From assembly GCA_020851555.1 (NCBI GenBank), contig JADZCM010000017.1, positions 1 through 64,000 of the forward strand: a DNA stretch of 64,000 bases. The letters run 5' to 3'. Below the pieces are notes generated by a model, which was not told the origin of the DNA, did no database searches, and saw only the letters and a program-made list of their open reading frames with translations. This DNA comes from Bryobacterales bacterium. Lineage in GTDB: Bacteria; Acidobacteriota; Terriglobia; Bryobacterales; Bryobacteraceae. The translations under genes were made by a program, and so were the position numbers. Positions 49,189 to 58,165 of the stretch are shown one piece after another (positions within the stretch are counted from its first letter, which is position 1; the number at the start of each line of letters is the position of its first letter).

Positions 49189-50160
49189 TCAAACAAACAG
49201 AGTACTGACCGAAGTCTCCTCGTGGATCGAGCGGATGGCGCTGGCGAGCAAAGGCGCCACCGACAGACTGCGGATCTTGTTAATCTTCCTGGCCCGCCTG
49301 GACAGCGGAATCGAGTTCGTCAACACCACCTCCCGGATGGGCGACCCCTCGATGTTTTCGAGCGCCCGGCCGGACAGCACCGCATGCGTCGCACACGCGG
49401 TGACGCTCACCGCGCCATGATCCAGGAGCGCCTTGGCTCCCTTCACCAGGGTGCCGGCCGTGTCGATCAGATCGTCGACCATGAGGCAGTTCCGGTTCTT
49501 GACCCGGCCGATGATGTGCATGATATCGGCCTCGTTGGGCGCTTCGCGGCGCTTGTCGATGATGGCCAGGGGGCAGCCCAGCCGCTTGGCGAAGGCCCTG
49601 GCGCGTTCCACGCCTCCGGCGTCCGGCGAGACCACGGTGAGATGTGTCAATGCCTTGTCCCGGAAGTACTCGATCATCACCGGGGTCGCGAACAGGTGAT
49701 CCACCGGGATGTCGAAGAAGCCCTGGATCTGGGCCGCGTGCAGGTCAAGCGCCAGGATCCGGTCGGCGCCGGCCCGCTCGAGAATGCTCGCGATGAGCTT
49801 CGCGGAGATGGGGACCCGCGGCCGGTCCTTGCGGTCCTGCCGCGCGTATCCGTAGTAGGGCAGCACGGCCGTCACGCGGTCCGCCGAGGCGCGCTTCAGC
49901 GCGTCGATCATCAACAGCAGTTCCAGCAGGCTCCGTTCGACCGGAGTGCACGTCGGCTGGACCACGAATACGTCCACACCGCGCACGTTTTCCTGGATCT
50001 GCACGCACATCTCGCCATCGGAGAACCGCCGGATGCTGGCCGCGCCCAGCTTGCAGCCCAGGGCGGCGCAGATCTCCACCGCCAGGGGCTGGTTGGCCTG
50101 CCCGGAGAAGACCTTCAGGCGATCCGGCTTCGACTGGCGTCTTGGCGCTGTGGTGGCCAT
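49189..50160 (-). CDS. prs: Ribose-phosphate pyrophosphokinase (PRPP synthetase)
   Basis: Makes PRPP from ribose 5-phosphate and ATP. The 323-residue product has VFSGQANQPLAVEICAALG, the flexible-loop region RRFSDGEMCVQIQENVRGVDVFVVQPT (about 44-70), YYGYARQDRKDRPRVPISAKLIA (about 100-122), the metal-binding ILALDLHAAQIQGFFDIPVDHLFA (about 136-159) and the PRPP-binding NCLMVDDLIDTAGTLVKGA (about 223-241). The 5' end overlaps the ispE 3' end by 46 bp in another frame, which is longer than other overlaps here. Prs is a usual neighbour of rplY-pth. Confidence 0.97.
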   Translation of the reverse strand: MATTAPRRQSKPDRLKVFSGQANQPLAVEICAALGCKLGAASIRRFSDGEMCVQIQENVRGVDVFVVQPTCTPVERSLLELLLMIDALKRASADRVTAVLPYYGYARQDRKDRPRVPISAKLIASILERAGADRILALDLHAAQIQGFFDIPVDHLFATPVMIEYFRDKALTHLTVVSPDAGGVERARAFAKRLGCPLAIIDKRREAPNEADIMHIIGRVKNRNCLMVDDLIDTAGTLVKGAKALLDHGAVSVTACATHAVLSGRALENIEGSPIREVVLTNSIPLSRRARKINKIRSLSVAPLLASAIRSIHEETSVSTLFV

Positions 50161-51092
50161 ATGTTCCTATCCACGTCCGGGCCGAGACGCCGCCGCCAGC
50201 AGGCGCGGTAGCTGTCCCGGCTGATGAAATGAAACGGGTGAACTCGCTCCTTCCGGAAGTGCGGGAGCGCTGCTTGCACTTCCTCCCGCGTTCGGAACAA
50301 CCCGTACAACGCTGAACCGCTCCCGGTCAGCATCGCCGGGTTTGCTCCCAGCCTCCGCAGTTTCGTCCTGATTGCCCGGAGCCGAGGATAAAAGCGGAGA
50401 GCAACTTCTTCGAAATCGTTTTCCCACACGGCTGGCCGGATACCACCCGGCACACCAGCCCCAACGTGCCAAACGCAAGACTGGAAACTATTTATCATAT
50501 TTCGGACGGCTGCGTTTGTCAAACTCCGGCCGAGCGCCTGGTAGGCCTCCGGAGTCGAAATGCGGAAGTCCGGAACCACCAGGAGGCCTTGGGCGCGGGG
50601 TGGATCCGGCAGTGGATAGACCTCGGAGCCACGGCCGACGCCGAGCGTGGCGCCGCCCAGCAGGAAGGCCGGAACGTCGCTGCCAAGCTCGGCCGCCAGT
50701 GCCAGGAGAGTACCCGGACTCAGCCGCTCGGCTGCCAGGTACGGCAAAGCCAGCAGGACGGCGGCGGCATCGCTGGATCCGCCGCCGAGGCCGGAGCCCA
50801 TGGGGATGTTCTTCTGCAAGCGGAGGCGCACCTCGCCGGTGGCGCGCATGGCGCCGAGCGCCAATCGCGCCGCGCGCAGGACCAGGTTATCGGGGATCTC
50901 CGGGCCGCCGGCCAGGCTGACCCGGTTGCGGCGGGCCGCTACGAACTCGATCTCCAGAGTGTCGGCGAGCGAGATCGTCTGGTAGACCGTGCGGAGTTCG
51001 TGGTATCCGTCGGGGCGGCGGTTGAGAACCTTCAGGCCCAGGTTGATCTTGGCGAAGGCCGGTACCCGCGCGCGGCGTGGCTCGGTTGTCAT
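50115..51092 (-). CDS. ispE: 4-diphosphocytidyl-2-C-methyl-D-erythritol kinase IspE
   Basis: GHMP kinase of the MEP isoprenoid pathway. The 325-residue product has the N-terminal [21 protein letters not shown] (about 13-33), the ATP-binding [21 protein letters not shown] (about 95-115) and the C-terminal [14 protein letters not shown] glycine motif (about 259-272). It is longer than the usual ~290 residues because a basic C-terminal tail runs into the prs start. It overlaps apt by 4 bp. Confidence 0.94.
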   Translation of the reverse strand: MTTEPRRARVPAFAKINLGLKVLNRRPDGYHELRTVYQTISLADTLEIEFVAARRNRVSLAGGPEIPDNLVLRAARLALGAMRATGEVRLRLQKNIPMGSGLGGGSSDAAAVLLALPYLAAERLSPGTLLALAAELGSDVPAFLLGGATLGVGRGSEVYPLPDPPRAQGLLVVPDFRISTPEAYQALGRSLTNAAVRNMINSFQSCVWHVGAGVPGGIRPAVWENDFEEVALRFYPRLRAIRTKLRRLGANPAMLTGSGSALYGLFRTREEVQAALPHFRKERVHPFHFISRDSYRACWRRRLGPDVDRNIWPPQRQDASRSRIA

Positions 51093-51610
51093 TTGTCGTA
51101 CTGAAGCAGAGAAAAGACGTCGTATCCCGCCAGTTTCTCCCGGCCTTTGAGGAAGTTCAGCTCGACCACGAAGCCCAGGCCCGCAACCTCGCCTCCGAGT
51201 CTTTTCACCAGGCGCGCCACCGCGGCGGCGGTGCCGCCCGTAGCCAGCAGGTCGTCCACGATCAACACGCTCTGCCCCGGCCGGATCGCGTCCGCGTGGA
51301 TCTCCAGGCTGTCGGCGCCGTACTCGAGCAGGTACTCTTCCCGCACGGTGCGGGCCGGCAGTTTGTTCGGCTTGCGCACGGGGACGAAGCCCGCTCCCAG
51401 GGTATAGGCAAGAGCGGGAGCGAAAATGAAGCCGCGGGCTTCGATGCCCAGCACCAAATCCACTTTGACCCGGGCATAGCGGCGCTGCAACGCGTCAATG
51501 ACGCCCTTCAGGCCGTCCCGGTCCTTGAGCATGGTCGTTATGTCGTAGAAAAGAATGCCCGGCTTTGGGAAATCGGGCACTTCGCGGATGAGTCGTCTGA
51601 GTGTTTCCAT
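51089..51610 (-). CDS. apt: Adenine phosphoribosyltransferase Apt
   Basis: Salvages adenine with PRPP to AMP. The 173-residue product begins [30 protein letters not shown], with [34 protein letters not shown] (about 53-86) and the PRPP motif [17 protein letters not shown] (about 119-135). Lengths and motifs are standard. The ATG at 51610 is 2 bp after the acylphosphatase stop. Co-location with prs places PRPP supply and use in one transcript. Confidence 0.96.
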   Translation of the reverse strand: METLRRLIREVPDFPKPGILFYDITTMLKDRDGLKGVIDALQRRYARVKVDLVLGIEARGFIFAPALAYTLGAGFVPVRKPNKLPARTVREEYLLEYGADSLEIHADAIRPGQSVLIVDDLLATGGTAAAVARLVKRLGGEVAGLGFVVELNFLKGREKLAGYDVFSLLQYDK

Positions 51611-51612
51611 TG

Positions 51613-51888
51613 CTATTCGATGTGAAATCCGGCGTATTTGACCAGGGGCGCTTCGACTTGCTCGACTCCGCGCACATCCGCCCAGAGCGGTCCCTTGCGC
51701 AGGTAGCCCGCCAGTTCGGACAACTGCTCGGGCGGACCGGCCGCATAGACCTCGACGCGGCCGTCTTCCAGGTTCCGGGCATACCCGGAGAGTCCCAGAT
51801 CCACGGCCGCCCGCTCGACGAAGTACCGGTAGCCGACGCCCTGCACCCGGCCCTGCACGAAGTAGCGGCGGGCGATCTTCCGGCTCAT
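51613..51888 (-). CDS. acyP: Acylphosphatase
   Basis: Small enzyme that hydrolyses acyl phosphates. The 91-residue product has the signature [50 protein letters not shown] (about 7-56), with the catalytic Arg of VQGVGYR and Asn of ARNLEDG, and ends [10 protein letters not shown]. The frame is open upstream but runs antisense to hemB; the ATG at 51888 gives the family length. First gene of the apt-ispE-prs-rplY-pth-rpsF-rpsR-rplI string, divergent from hemB. Confidence 0.93.
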   Translation of the reverse strand: MSRKIARRYFVQGRVQGVGYRYFVERAAVDLGLSGYARNLEDGRVEVYAAGPPEQLSELAGYLRKGPLWADVRGVEQVEAPLVKYAGFHIE

Positions 51889-52013
51889 GGAATTCCCATG
51901 GTAACAGCCGGGGCGGCCGGCTGAGGCGCACCGTATTCGCAGCCGCCGGCCGCGGGCGGCCAGCCCCGCGGGACCCGCGGCACGATACACGCCCGCCTCC
52001 GTTATGCCCCTGC

Positions 52014-52019
52014 TAGAAT
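52014..52019 (+). promoter_or_regulatory. -10 element very close to the hemB start
   Basis: TAGAAT lies 7 nt before the hemB ATG (52027). With normal sigma-70 geometry, initiation would fall on or next to the start codon, giving a leaderless message. No recognisable -35 lies 17 nt upstream, so this is tentative. Confidence 0.3.
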
Positions 52020-52026
52020 CCAGGTT

Positions 52027-52995
52027 ATGGCCTTCCCCGTTCACCGCATGCGGCGTCTGAGGGCTACCGAAAGCCTTCGCAGCCTGGTTCGCGAAACCCA
52101 CCTGGCCCCTTCGCAGTTCGTCCTCCCGCTGTTTGTCTGCACCGGCGACGGCGTGCGGCGCGAGATCGGCGCCATGCCCGGCAACTACCAGCTTTCCATC
52201 GACGAACTGGTCAAGGAGTGCGCCGAAGCCGTCTCGTTGGGGATCGGCGGGGTGATCCTTTTCGGCATCCCCGAGAGCAAAGACGAGCAGGCCTCGGGGG
52301 CCTATGCCGCCGGCGGTATTGTGCAGCGCGCGGTCGCCGCCATCAAGCGGGAGACGCCGAAGTTGGTCGTGATCACGGACGTGTGCAACTGCGAATACAC
52401 CAGTCACGGCCACTGCGGCAAGGTTGTGGACGGAGACGTGGACAACGACGCGACGCTGGAGTGGCTGGCCGCCTCGGCCGTCTCCCACGCCCGCGCCGGA
52501 GCGGATATCGTGGCGCCCTCCGACATGATGGACGGGCGGGTGGCGGCCATACGGCGGGCCCTCGACCAGAACGGGTTCCCGAACACCCCCATCCTCTCCT
52601 ACGCCGCCAAGTTCGCCTCGGTGTTCTACGGGCCTTTCCGGGAAGCCGCCGAATCGGCGCCGCAGTTCGGCGACCGGCGCAGCTACCAGATGGACCCGGC
52701 CAACGCCCGGGAAGCCATGCGGGAGATCGAACTGGACCTGGAGGAGGGGGCGGACATGGTGATGATCAAGCCGGCCATGCCCTACCTCGATCTGATCCGA
52801 ATGGCGCGCGACCGCTTCGACGTTCCGCTGGCCGCTTACCAGGTGAGCGGGGAGTTCAGCATGATTGCCGCCGCCGCCCGAAATGGTTGGCTCGACCGCG
52901 AACGCGCCATGCTGGAAAGCCTCACGTCCATTCGCCGCGCGGGCGCCGGCGTGATCCTGACCTACTTCGCGAAAGACGCGGCGCGGCTGCTTTAG
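52027..52995 (+). CDS. hemB: Delta-aminolevulinic acid dehydratase (porphobilinogen synthase) HemB
   Basis: Condenses two 5-aminolevulinate molecules in tetrapyrrole synthesis. The 322-residue product has [19 protein letters not shown], the zinc-type metal site [14 protein letters not shown] (about 120-133, three Cys), and the Schiff-base lysines in [17 protein letters not shown] (about 194-210) and [17 protein letters not shown] (about 242-258), then [10 protein letters not shown]. The three-Cys site separates it from Mg-only HemB types. Cobalamin made from this pathway would serve the split methionine synthase elsewhere in the window, if the organism makes it. Confidence 0.97.
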   Translation: MAFPVHRMRRLRATESLRSLVRETHLAPSQFVLPLFVCTGDGVRREIGAMPGNYQLSIDELVKECAEAVSLGIGGVILFGIPESKDEQASGAYAAGGIVQRAVAAIKRETPKLVVITDVCNCEYTSHGHCGKVVDGDVDNDATLEWLAASAVSHARAGADIVAPSDMMDGRVAAIRRALDQNGFPNTPILSYAAKFASVFYGPFREAAESAPQFGDRRSYQMDPANAREAMREIELDLEEGADMVMIKPAMPYLDLIRMARDRFDVPLAAYQVSGEFSMIAAAARNGWLDRERAMLESLTSIRRAGAGVILTYFAKDAARLL

Positions 52996-53015
52996 GGGCC
53001 GGGCCCGGCGGGCGT

Positions 53016-53216
53016 CTATGCAGCGGCCGCGCGCGTGGGATTCTCGGTTCGCCGGGATGCGGCGCGGCGGGGACGCTTCTTCGCCTCCGCCATCCACTTG
53101 GGCGGCCGCCCGCGCCTTCTCCCCCGGCCGCTGGCGAGCCTCTCCAGGCTGAGAATCGCCTCTTCTATCTGTTCCCTTTCAAGCCGCAGTTCGGCCAATA
53201 TCCTCGCTACGTCCAT
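53016..53216 (-). CDS. 66-residue coiled-coil/AT-hook basic protein
   Basis: No named family. The product has an amphipathic helix (MDVARILAELRLEREQIEEAILSLERLASG, about 1-30), followed by a strongly basic tail with RGRRRGRPPKW (about 31-41; Arg-Gly-Arg-Pro is the AT-hook core) and KKRPRRAASRR. The frame is open upstream, antisense-like inside the permease gene; the ATG at 53216 has GGGAG about 7 nt upstream. It looks like a small DNA-binding or nucleoid-type protein. It follows the permease gene by 32 bp. Confidence 0.6.
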   Translation of the reverse strand: MDVARILAELRLEREQIEEAILSLERLASGRGRRRGRPPKWMAEAKKRPRRAASRRTENPTRAAAA

Positions 53217-53248
53217 GCGGGCGCTCCCATGGGAATTTCCGACATATC

Positions 53249-54628
53249 CTACCACATGATCCGGCGTTTCCAATAAAAATAGAATGGTACGCCGGAAAAT
53301 ATGAGTACTAGTCCCATAATCGCCTCCCGAGGGGAGCGGATCAACGTGGTTGCGACCACCCCAAGCGCCCCGATGACAAAAAGGAGCGGGACGTAGGGAT
53401 ATCCGGCGGTACGGAAGGGTCTCGCCATCTCCGGTCTCTTGCGGCGGAGCACGATCACCGCGGCGGCGGCCATTCCGTAGAAAATCCAACTGGCGAAGAT
53501 CACGTACGTAAAGAGCTGCTCGTATCTGCCGCTGAAGACCAGCAGGGACGCCCACAAGCACAGGAACAGGGTTGACCGGTTGGGAGTGCCGTACCGGGGA
53601 TGGACCCGGGCCGCAAAACGGAAAAACCGGCCGTCGGCCGCCATGGCGAAGGGCACCCGGGCCCCGGAAAGGATGGATCCGTTCAGCGCGGCGAAGATCG
53701 ACACCATGGCGGCAATACTGACGCCGGCGGCGCCCGCCGGACCGGCTATCGTGCGCATCATTTCCGCCGCGACACGGTCGCTTGCCGCCACGGCGGAGGC
53801 CGGCAGCACATAGAAATAGGCTAAATTCGCCGCGATATATACGGTAATCGTCGCGACTGTTCCCGCAACCAGCGCCAAAGGCAGATTCCGCTGAGGGCGC
53901 ACCACGTCGGAGGCGGCCATGCTCAGGTTGTTCCACCCGTCGTAAGCCCAGAGCGCGGCGACCAGAGCGCCGAAGAACCCGGCGAAGCCGCCGGCGGCCG
54001 GGATCGAGCTTGTCAGGTTGGCGACCGATCCCGCTTTGGAACCGAGGCCGAAGGCGATAATGGCCGCCAGCAGGCCGGCCTTCGCAAGGGTGGCCACCAC
54101 CTGAAGCCGTCCCCCCAGGCTGACGCCGGCCGAGTTGAAAACGGCCAGACACAGGATCACGGCCGCCGCCAGCACCTGCCCGTAGCGAATCTCCAGGGGC
54201 CCGCCGCCGGGACCGATAGGAAGCGGCACGCTCCACAGGATCCGGTCCAACTCCGGACGGAAATTCGCCAGGTAATAAAAGAAACCGGTGGCCATTCCCG
54301 CGATGGAGCCGCTCTTGGAGACCCAGGTCTGCGTCCAGCCGTAGAGGAAACCCCAGAACCCTCCGTAGGCCTCGCGGAGGTAGGCATATTCGCCTCCCGC
54401 CTCCGGCATCGCCGCGCCCAGTTCCGCATAGCTGAGGGCGCCGAACAGCGAGAGGAGCCCGCCCGCGATCCAGACCACGAATACCAGCGGCACGGACCCG
54501 GCCTGGGTGATCATGGACTTCGGCACCAGGAAGATGCCGCTGCCAATGATCGTCCCTACGACGATGGAGGTGGCGGCCCACGGCCCGAGGACGCGGCGCA
54601 GTCCGGCGGTGGGGGGATGGTCAGCCAC
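53249..54628 (-). CDS. APC-family amino-acid permease
   Basis: Inner-membrane amino-acid transporter, probably an exchanger of the LAT-like branch. The 459-residue product has about 12 spans. It has the TM1 substrate motif VVGTIIGSGIFLVPKSM (about 23-39, GSGIF) and LSYAELGAAMPEAGGEYAYLREAYGGFWGFLYGW (about 65-98, EAGGEYAY), then ALWAYDGWNNLSMAASDVVRPQRNLPLAL (about 218-246) in TM6. The substrate cannot be told from sequence. Its start overlaps the symporter gene's 3' end by 8 bp. Confidence 0.9.
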   Translation of the reverse strand: MADHPPTAGLRRVLGPWAATSIVVGTIIGSGIFLVPKSMITQAGSVPLVFVVWIAGGLLSLFGALSYAELGAAMPEAGGEYAYLREAYGGFWGFLYGWTQTWVSKSGSIAGMATGFFYYLANFRPELDRILWSVPLPIGPGGGPLEIRYGQVLAAAVILCLAVFNSAGVSLGGRLQVVATLAKAGLLAAIIAFGLGSKAGSVANLTSSIPAAGGFAGFFGALVAALWAYDGWNNLSMAASDVVRPQRNLPLALVAGTVATITVYIAANLAYFYVLPASAVAASDRVAAEMMRTIAGPAGAAGVSIAAMVSIFAALNGSILSGARVPFAMAADGRFFRFAARVHPRYGTPNRSTLFLCLWASLLVFSGRYEQLFTYVIFASWIFYGMAAAAVIVLRRKRPEMARPFRTAGYPYVPLLFVIGALGVVATTLIRSPREAIMGLVLIFSGVPFYFYWKRRIMW

Positions 54629-56066
54629 GCGCCTCCCGTCTCTCGAACAGGGAGCCCAGGCAACCCGCGCCGAAGGTCACCGCCGTTCCGATGAGCACAT
54701 ACCAGGTCCAGGCGACGGCCGTGTACTGCTTCACAAGCGCCATGGCCACCAACCCCGCCATCATGCCCGCCATGGCGGCCTTTTCGCCGACCCGTGTGGT
54801 GAACACACCCAGGAGAAAAACGCCAAGCATCGCGCCATAAATGACGGAAGCGATGGAGAGACCCGTCTCCAGCACCGATCCCCACTGGCGCGCCAGGTAG
54901 CCGACGCCGAAGAGGACTACGCCCCAGACGACAGTGGCCGCGCGGGCCATCCTCAGGTAGTGGGTCTCGGTGTGCTGCCGCGCCAGGGGCCTGTAGAAGT
55001 CCATGATGCTGGTCGAGGCCAGCGAATTCAGGGCGGCGCTGAGATTGGACATGGCGGCTGCCAGGATGGCCGCCACCACCAGTCCCGCCACTCCCGGAGG
55101 CAGGCGCCGCCAGACGAACTCGGGGTAGATGCGGTCGGCCGGCTGCGGGGCGGGCAGTCCTGCGCCGGCATAGTAAACGTAAAGGGCCAGGCCGATCAGC
55201 AGGAACAGGCCGAACTGAACGAAGATCACCACCCAGCTTCCCAGCAGTGCGGCCCGGCTCTCCCGCTGGTTGCGGGCAGCGAGCAGGCGCTGCACCAGCA
55301 GTTGCTCGGTCCCGTGGCTGGCGGTGGTCAGGAAACAACCGCCGATGATCCCCGCCCAGAAAGAATAGGTCCGGGAGAAGAACTCGGCGGTTGGGGCAAA
55401 GCGGAAATCGAAAATCTGCAACTTGCCCGCCGCGGCGGCGGCGCGCCATACCTCGTCCCAGCCTCCCGGCACGTGCGTCAGGATCACGGCGAAGCTCACC
55501 AGGGCGCCGGCGACGTAGAGGAACATCTGGACCACGTCGGTCCAGATGACGGCGGTCATTCCCCCCTCGAATGTGTAGAAGAGCGTGAGGCACATGATCA
55601 CAGCGATTGACGCCAGTTCTCCGGTGCCCAGAACGATCGACACCACGATGGAGATGGCGAATACGCGTACTCCCTCGGCAAGGGCGCGGAGCACCAGGAA
55701 GGTCCCCGCTGTCAGCTTCCGGGCTCTGGGTCCGAAGCGGCGTCCGATCAGCTCGTAAGCCGTGTAAAGTTCTCCCCGGAAATAGTGCGGAAGGAACACG
55801 GCGGCAATCACCAGCCGCGCCAGCAGGTAGCCGAACACAACCTGGAGGAAACCCAGGTTGCCCGCAAACGACAGCGCGGGGGTCCCGATGATCGTGAGGG
55901 TGCTGGTCTCCGCCGAGACGATAGAGAGCGCGATCGCCCACCAGGGCGCCGTCCGCCCTCCCAGGAAGTAGTCCCTAAGGCTTCGCTGTGTCCGGCGGAA
56001 TCTGGCCCCGAACCAGGTGATCCCGGCGAGGTACAGGGCGACCAGGACCAGGTCCAGGTAGCGCAT
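54621..56066 (-). CDS. Sodium:solute symporter family protein
   Basis: LeuT-fold secondary transporter of the SSF family. The 481-residue product has about 13 spans. SSF landmarks are FLGGRTAPWWAIALSIVSAETSTLTIIGTPALSFAGNLGFLQV (about 34-77, GGR..PWW..a.S), TAYELIGRRFGPRAR (about 102-116), GGMTAVIWTDVVQMFL (about 165-180) and AAMSNLSAALNSLASTSIMDFYRP (about 344-367, the Na+-site helix region). Substrate unknown (sugars, sialic acid or organic acids occur in the family). The ATG at 56066 is chosen because the first span starts there. Co-directional and overlapping with the permease. Confidence 0.88.
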   Translation of the reverse strand: MRYLDLVLVALYLAGITWFGARFRRTQRSLRDYFLGGRTAPWWAIALSIVSAETSTLTIIGTPALSFAGNLGFLQVVFGYLLARLVIAAVFLPHYFRGELYTAYELIGRRFGPRARKLTAGTFLVLRALAEGVRVFAISIVVSIVLGTGELASIAVIMCLTLFYTFEGGMTAVIWTDVVQMFLYVAGALVSFAVILTHVPGGWDEVWRAAAAAGKLQIFDFRFAPTAEFFSRTYSFWAGIIGGCFLTTASHGTEQLLVQRLLAARNQRESRAALLGSWVVIFVQFGLFLLIGLALYVYYAGAGLPAPQPADRIYPEFVWRRLPPGVAGLVVAAILAAAMSNLSAALNSLASTSIMDFYRPLARQHTETHYLRMARAATVVWGVVLFGVGYLARQWGSVLETGLSIASVIYGAMLGVFLLGVFTTRVGEKAAMAGMMAGLVAMALVKQYTAVAWTWYVLIGTAVTFGAGCLGSLFERREARG

Positions 56067-56190
56067 GAGAAAGGGGATGATACCAGAAGACAAAAGCGCC
56101 ACGCATCGGGCAAGGGCGTCCGGGGGGGCCGGCCGGCGGAAGACCGGGACGCAGGCTGGAACATTTCTGTACCTCGGGGCGTCCAACGGG

Positions 56191-56219
56191 TTGCGGGAGG
56201 CATGGCGATTGGATATACT
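56191..56219 (+). promoter_or_regulatory. Sigma-70-like promoter upstream of the secreted TPR-like gene
   Basis: TTGCGG (56191-56196), 17 nt, TATACT (56214-56219). A second -10-like TATAAT is at 56296-56301, 19 nt before the GTG start at 56321, without a clear -35. Both lie in the 254-bp divergent gap after the symporter start, where I see no gene. Confidence 0.4.
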
Positions 56220-56320
56220 CCGCTGTTGCGGGTCGGGCAGCCAACCTGGAGCACGAGTGCCGCTGGGCCATGCGGGGAGCCTGACGAACGCAGGATATAA
56301 TCGCACATCAGGAGGCCGTT

Positions 56321-57628
56321 GTGCCGGTTCGAACAACAAGGAATATGGTGCTGCTGGCAATTGCCACGCTTTTCACCGTTACGTCTCTTGCCGGGCAGGC
56401 GCCCAAGCAGAACTGGAAGGACCGCGGTGAGTACGACCTCTACGAGGCGGCCATCAAGGCGGCGGACAACAACAAGAAGCTCGAGCTTCTCAACACCTGG
56501 AACCAGAAGTACCCGACGACCGACTTCCGGACGGAGCGGCAACTGTTGTTCCTCAACACTTACAACGCCATGGGGAATGGGGAGCAGGTGATGAGAACCG
56601 GGAACGAAATCCTGGTCACGGATCCCAAGAACCTCCAGGCGCTGTATCTGATGACGCTCAACACGGTACGTCTCAAGCCGTCGTCGGAACTCCTGAAGAT
56701 GGCCGAGGGCGCCGCGCGCACTCTCGTCACGAACATCGACGGACTGCGGCCCGCGAGCACGTCGGAAGCCGATTGGGAAAAGGGCAAGAACGACATCCTG
56801 GCGCTCGGCCACCTGTCGCTCGGCTGGATCGCCATGCAGCAGAAACAGAACGAGGCGGCCGAGAAGGAATTCACCGCGAGCCTCAGAGCCAAGCCCGCCA
56901 ACGCCCAAGTCTCCTACTGGCTGGGGCAGGTGATCCTTGCCCAGAGGAACCCGGATAAGAACGCGGCCGCAATCTACCATTTCATCCGGGCTGGGTCTTA
57001 CTCTGGCGAAGGAGCCTTGCCGGATGCCACCCGCAAGGAAGTCTCGGCTTACATCACCAAGCTGTACACCAACTTCCACGGTTCCGCGGAGGGTTTTGAT
57101 CAGATCCGGAAGGAAGCCCTGGCGGAGCCGTTCCCTCCGGCCGGATTCAAAATCCAGAGCAAGGGAGAGCTTGACATCCTGGCGGAGGAGGAGTTCAAGA
57201 AGGCCAACCCCGAGCTCGCGCTGTGGCAGACGGTGAAGAAAGAGCTGACAGGTCCGGATGGCGCGTCGTACTTCGCCAGCAGCGTGAAGGGCGCGTTGCT
57301 GCCCGGCGGCGTGAACAACGTCAAGCGGTTCAAGGCCAAGCTCGTCGCGGCCAAGCCTCCTAAGAACCCAAAGGAACTCATCCTGTCCTTTGAAGACCCC
57401 GCCGGCGACATAACGCTGATTATCGTGGACGAGGCGCTCGTAGGCTCGGCGCCCCCCGGTACCGAACTGGAGTTTGAGGGCGTGCCCACGGCCTTCACCG
57501 CTTCGCCCTACATGCTGACTTTTGAAGTGGACAAGGAGGATCAGTTGTCGGGGTGGCCGGCGCCGGCGGCTCCGGCGAAAGCGAAGGCTCCCGCCGGAAA
57601 GAAGGCCGCGGCTCCGCCTAAGAAGTAG
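56321..57628 (+). CDS. Secreted TPR-like protein
   Basis: No named family. The 435-residue product has a Sec leader (about 1-25, MVLLAIATLFTVTSLAGQ) and an N-terminal helical-repeat region (DLYEAAIKAADNNKKLELLNTWNQKYPTTDFRTERQLLFLNTYNAMGN, about 40-87; LGHLSLGWIAMQQKQNEAAEKEFTASLRAKPANAQVSYWLGQVIL, about 162-206) that reads as degenerate TPRs. A C-terminal beta-rich part follows (FKAKLVAAKPPKNPKELILSFEDP), and the tail is Lys/Ala/Pro-rich. GTG start with AGGAGG 5 nt upstream, a very good ribosome-binding site. Role unknown; this layout is one I associate with Acidobacteria. Confidence 0.72.
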   Translation: MPVRTTRNMVLLAIATLFTVTSLAGQAPKQNWKDRGEYDLYEAAIKAADNNKKLELLNTWNQKYPTTDFRTERQLLFLNTYNAMGNGEQVMRTGNEILVTDPKNLQALYLMTLNTVRLKPSSELLKMAEGAARTLVTNIDGLRPASTSEADWEKGKNDILALGHLSLGWIAMQQKQNEAAEKEFTASLRAKPANAQVSYWLGQVILAQRNPDKNAAAIYHFIRAGSYSGEGALPDATRKEVSAYITKLYTNFHGSAEGFDQIRKEALAEPFPPAGFKIQSKGELDILAEEEFKKANPELALWQTVKKELTGPDGASYFASSVKGALLPGGVNNVKRFKAKLVAAKPPKNPKELILSFEDPAGDITLIIVDEALVGSAPPGTELEFEGVPTAFTASPYMLTFEVDKEDQLSGWPAPAAPAKAKAPAGKKAAAPPKK

Positions 57629-57650
57629 CGCCGCAATCTCTGCTGGATCC

Positions 57651-57678
57651 CGGGACAGGCCATGGCCGGCCTGTCCCG
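57651..57678. terminator. Hairpin between convergent genes
   Basis: CGGGACAGGCC-6 nt-GGCCTGTCCCG is a perfect 11-bp inverted repeat filling the 51-bp gap between the convergent TPR-like gene and the bifunctional-nuclease gene. It is a good candidate for a two-way terminator despite having no T tract. Confidence 0.6.
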
Positions 57679-57679
57679 C

Positions 57680-58165
57680 TCACATCTTGTACCGGCCCAG
57701 GTCGTCGTCCCCCAGCCCTTCAAGCCACCGGCGCAAATCCTCGTTGTTGATCTTCTCGCTGACAGCAGTGGCGGCCTTGGAGGAACTGAGGACGGACTCA
57801 TCCACGTAGATCGGGCAATCCACCCGGAGAGCGATAGCCAGGGCGTCGCTGGGGCGGGAATCGATGCTGATCAGTTGGCCGTCCCGCTCCAGCCATATGA
57901 TCGCGTAGAAAGTGTCGTCCTTCAGTTCATTTACGACCACTTTCCGGACGCCGGTTTCCAGGCCCATCAGCAGGGTTCGGATCAGATCGTGGGTCATGGG
58001 GCGCGGTGTAGACACCTTCTCGATCTCCAGCGCGATCGCGTTGGCCTCGTAGATGCCCACCCAGATGGGCAGGATGGCCTTCCCGCTCGCATCCCGCAGG
58101 ATGACGATGGGCATGTTGCTGACGGGGTCCATCATCAGTCCCCGGATCTTCATCTCGACTTCCAT
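57680..58165 (-). CDS. Bifunctional nuclease family protein (DUF151)
   Basis: The 161-residue product matches the family: EMKIRGLMMDPVSNMPIVILRDASGKAILPIWVGIYEANAIALEIE (about 4-49), PRPMTHDLIRTLLMGL (about 55-70), DDTFYAIIWLERDGQLISIDSRPSDALAIALRVDCPIYV (about 83-121). In plants a member has DNase/RNase activity; bacterial members are uncharacterised. TTG one codon upstream is in frame, but the ATG at 58165 is preferred. It overlaps the miaB stop by one base (TGATG), so it is coupled to miaB. Confidence 0.9.
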   Translation of the reverse strand: MEVEMKIRGLMMDPVSNMPIVILRDASGKAILPIWVGIYEANAIALEIEKVSTPRPMTHDLIRTLLMGLETGVRKVVVNELKDDTFYAIIWLERDGQLISIDSRPSDALAIALRVDCPIYVDESVLSSSKAATAVSEKINNEDLRRWLEGLGDDDLGRYKM

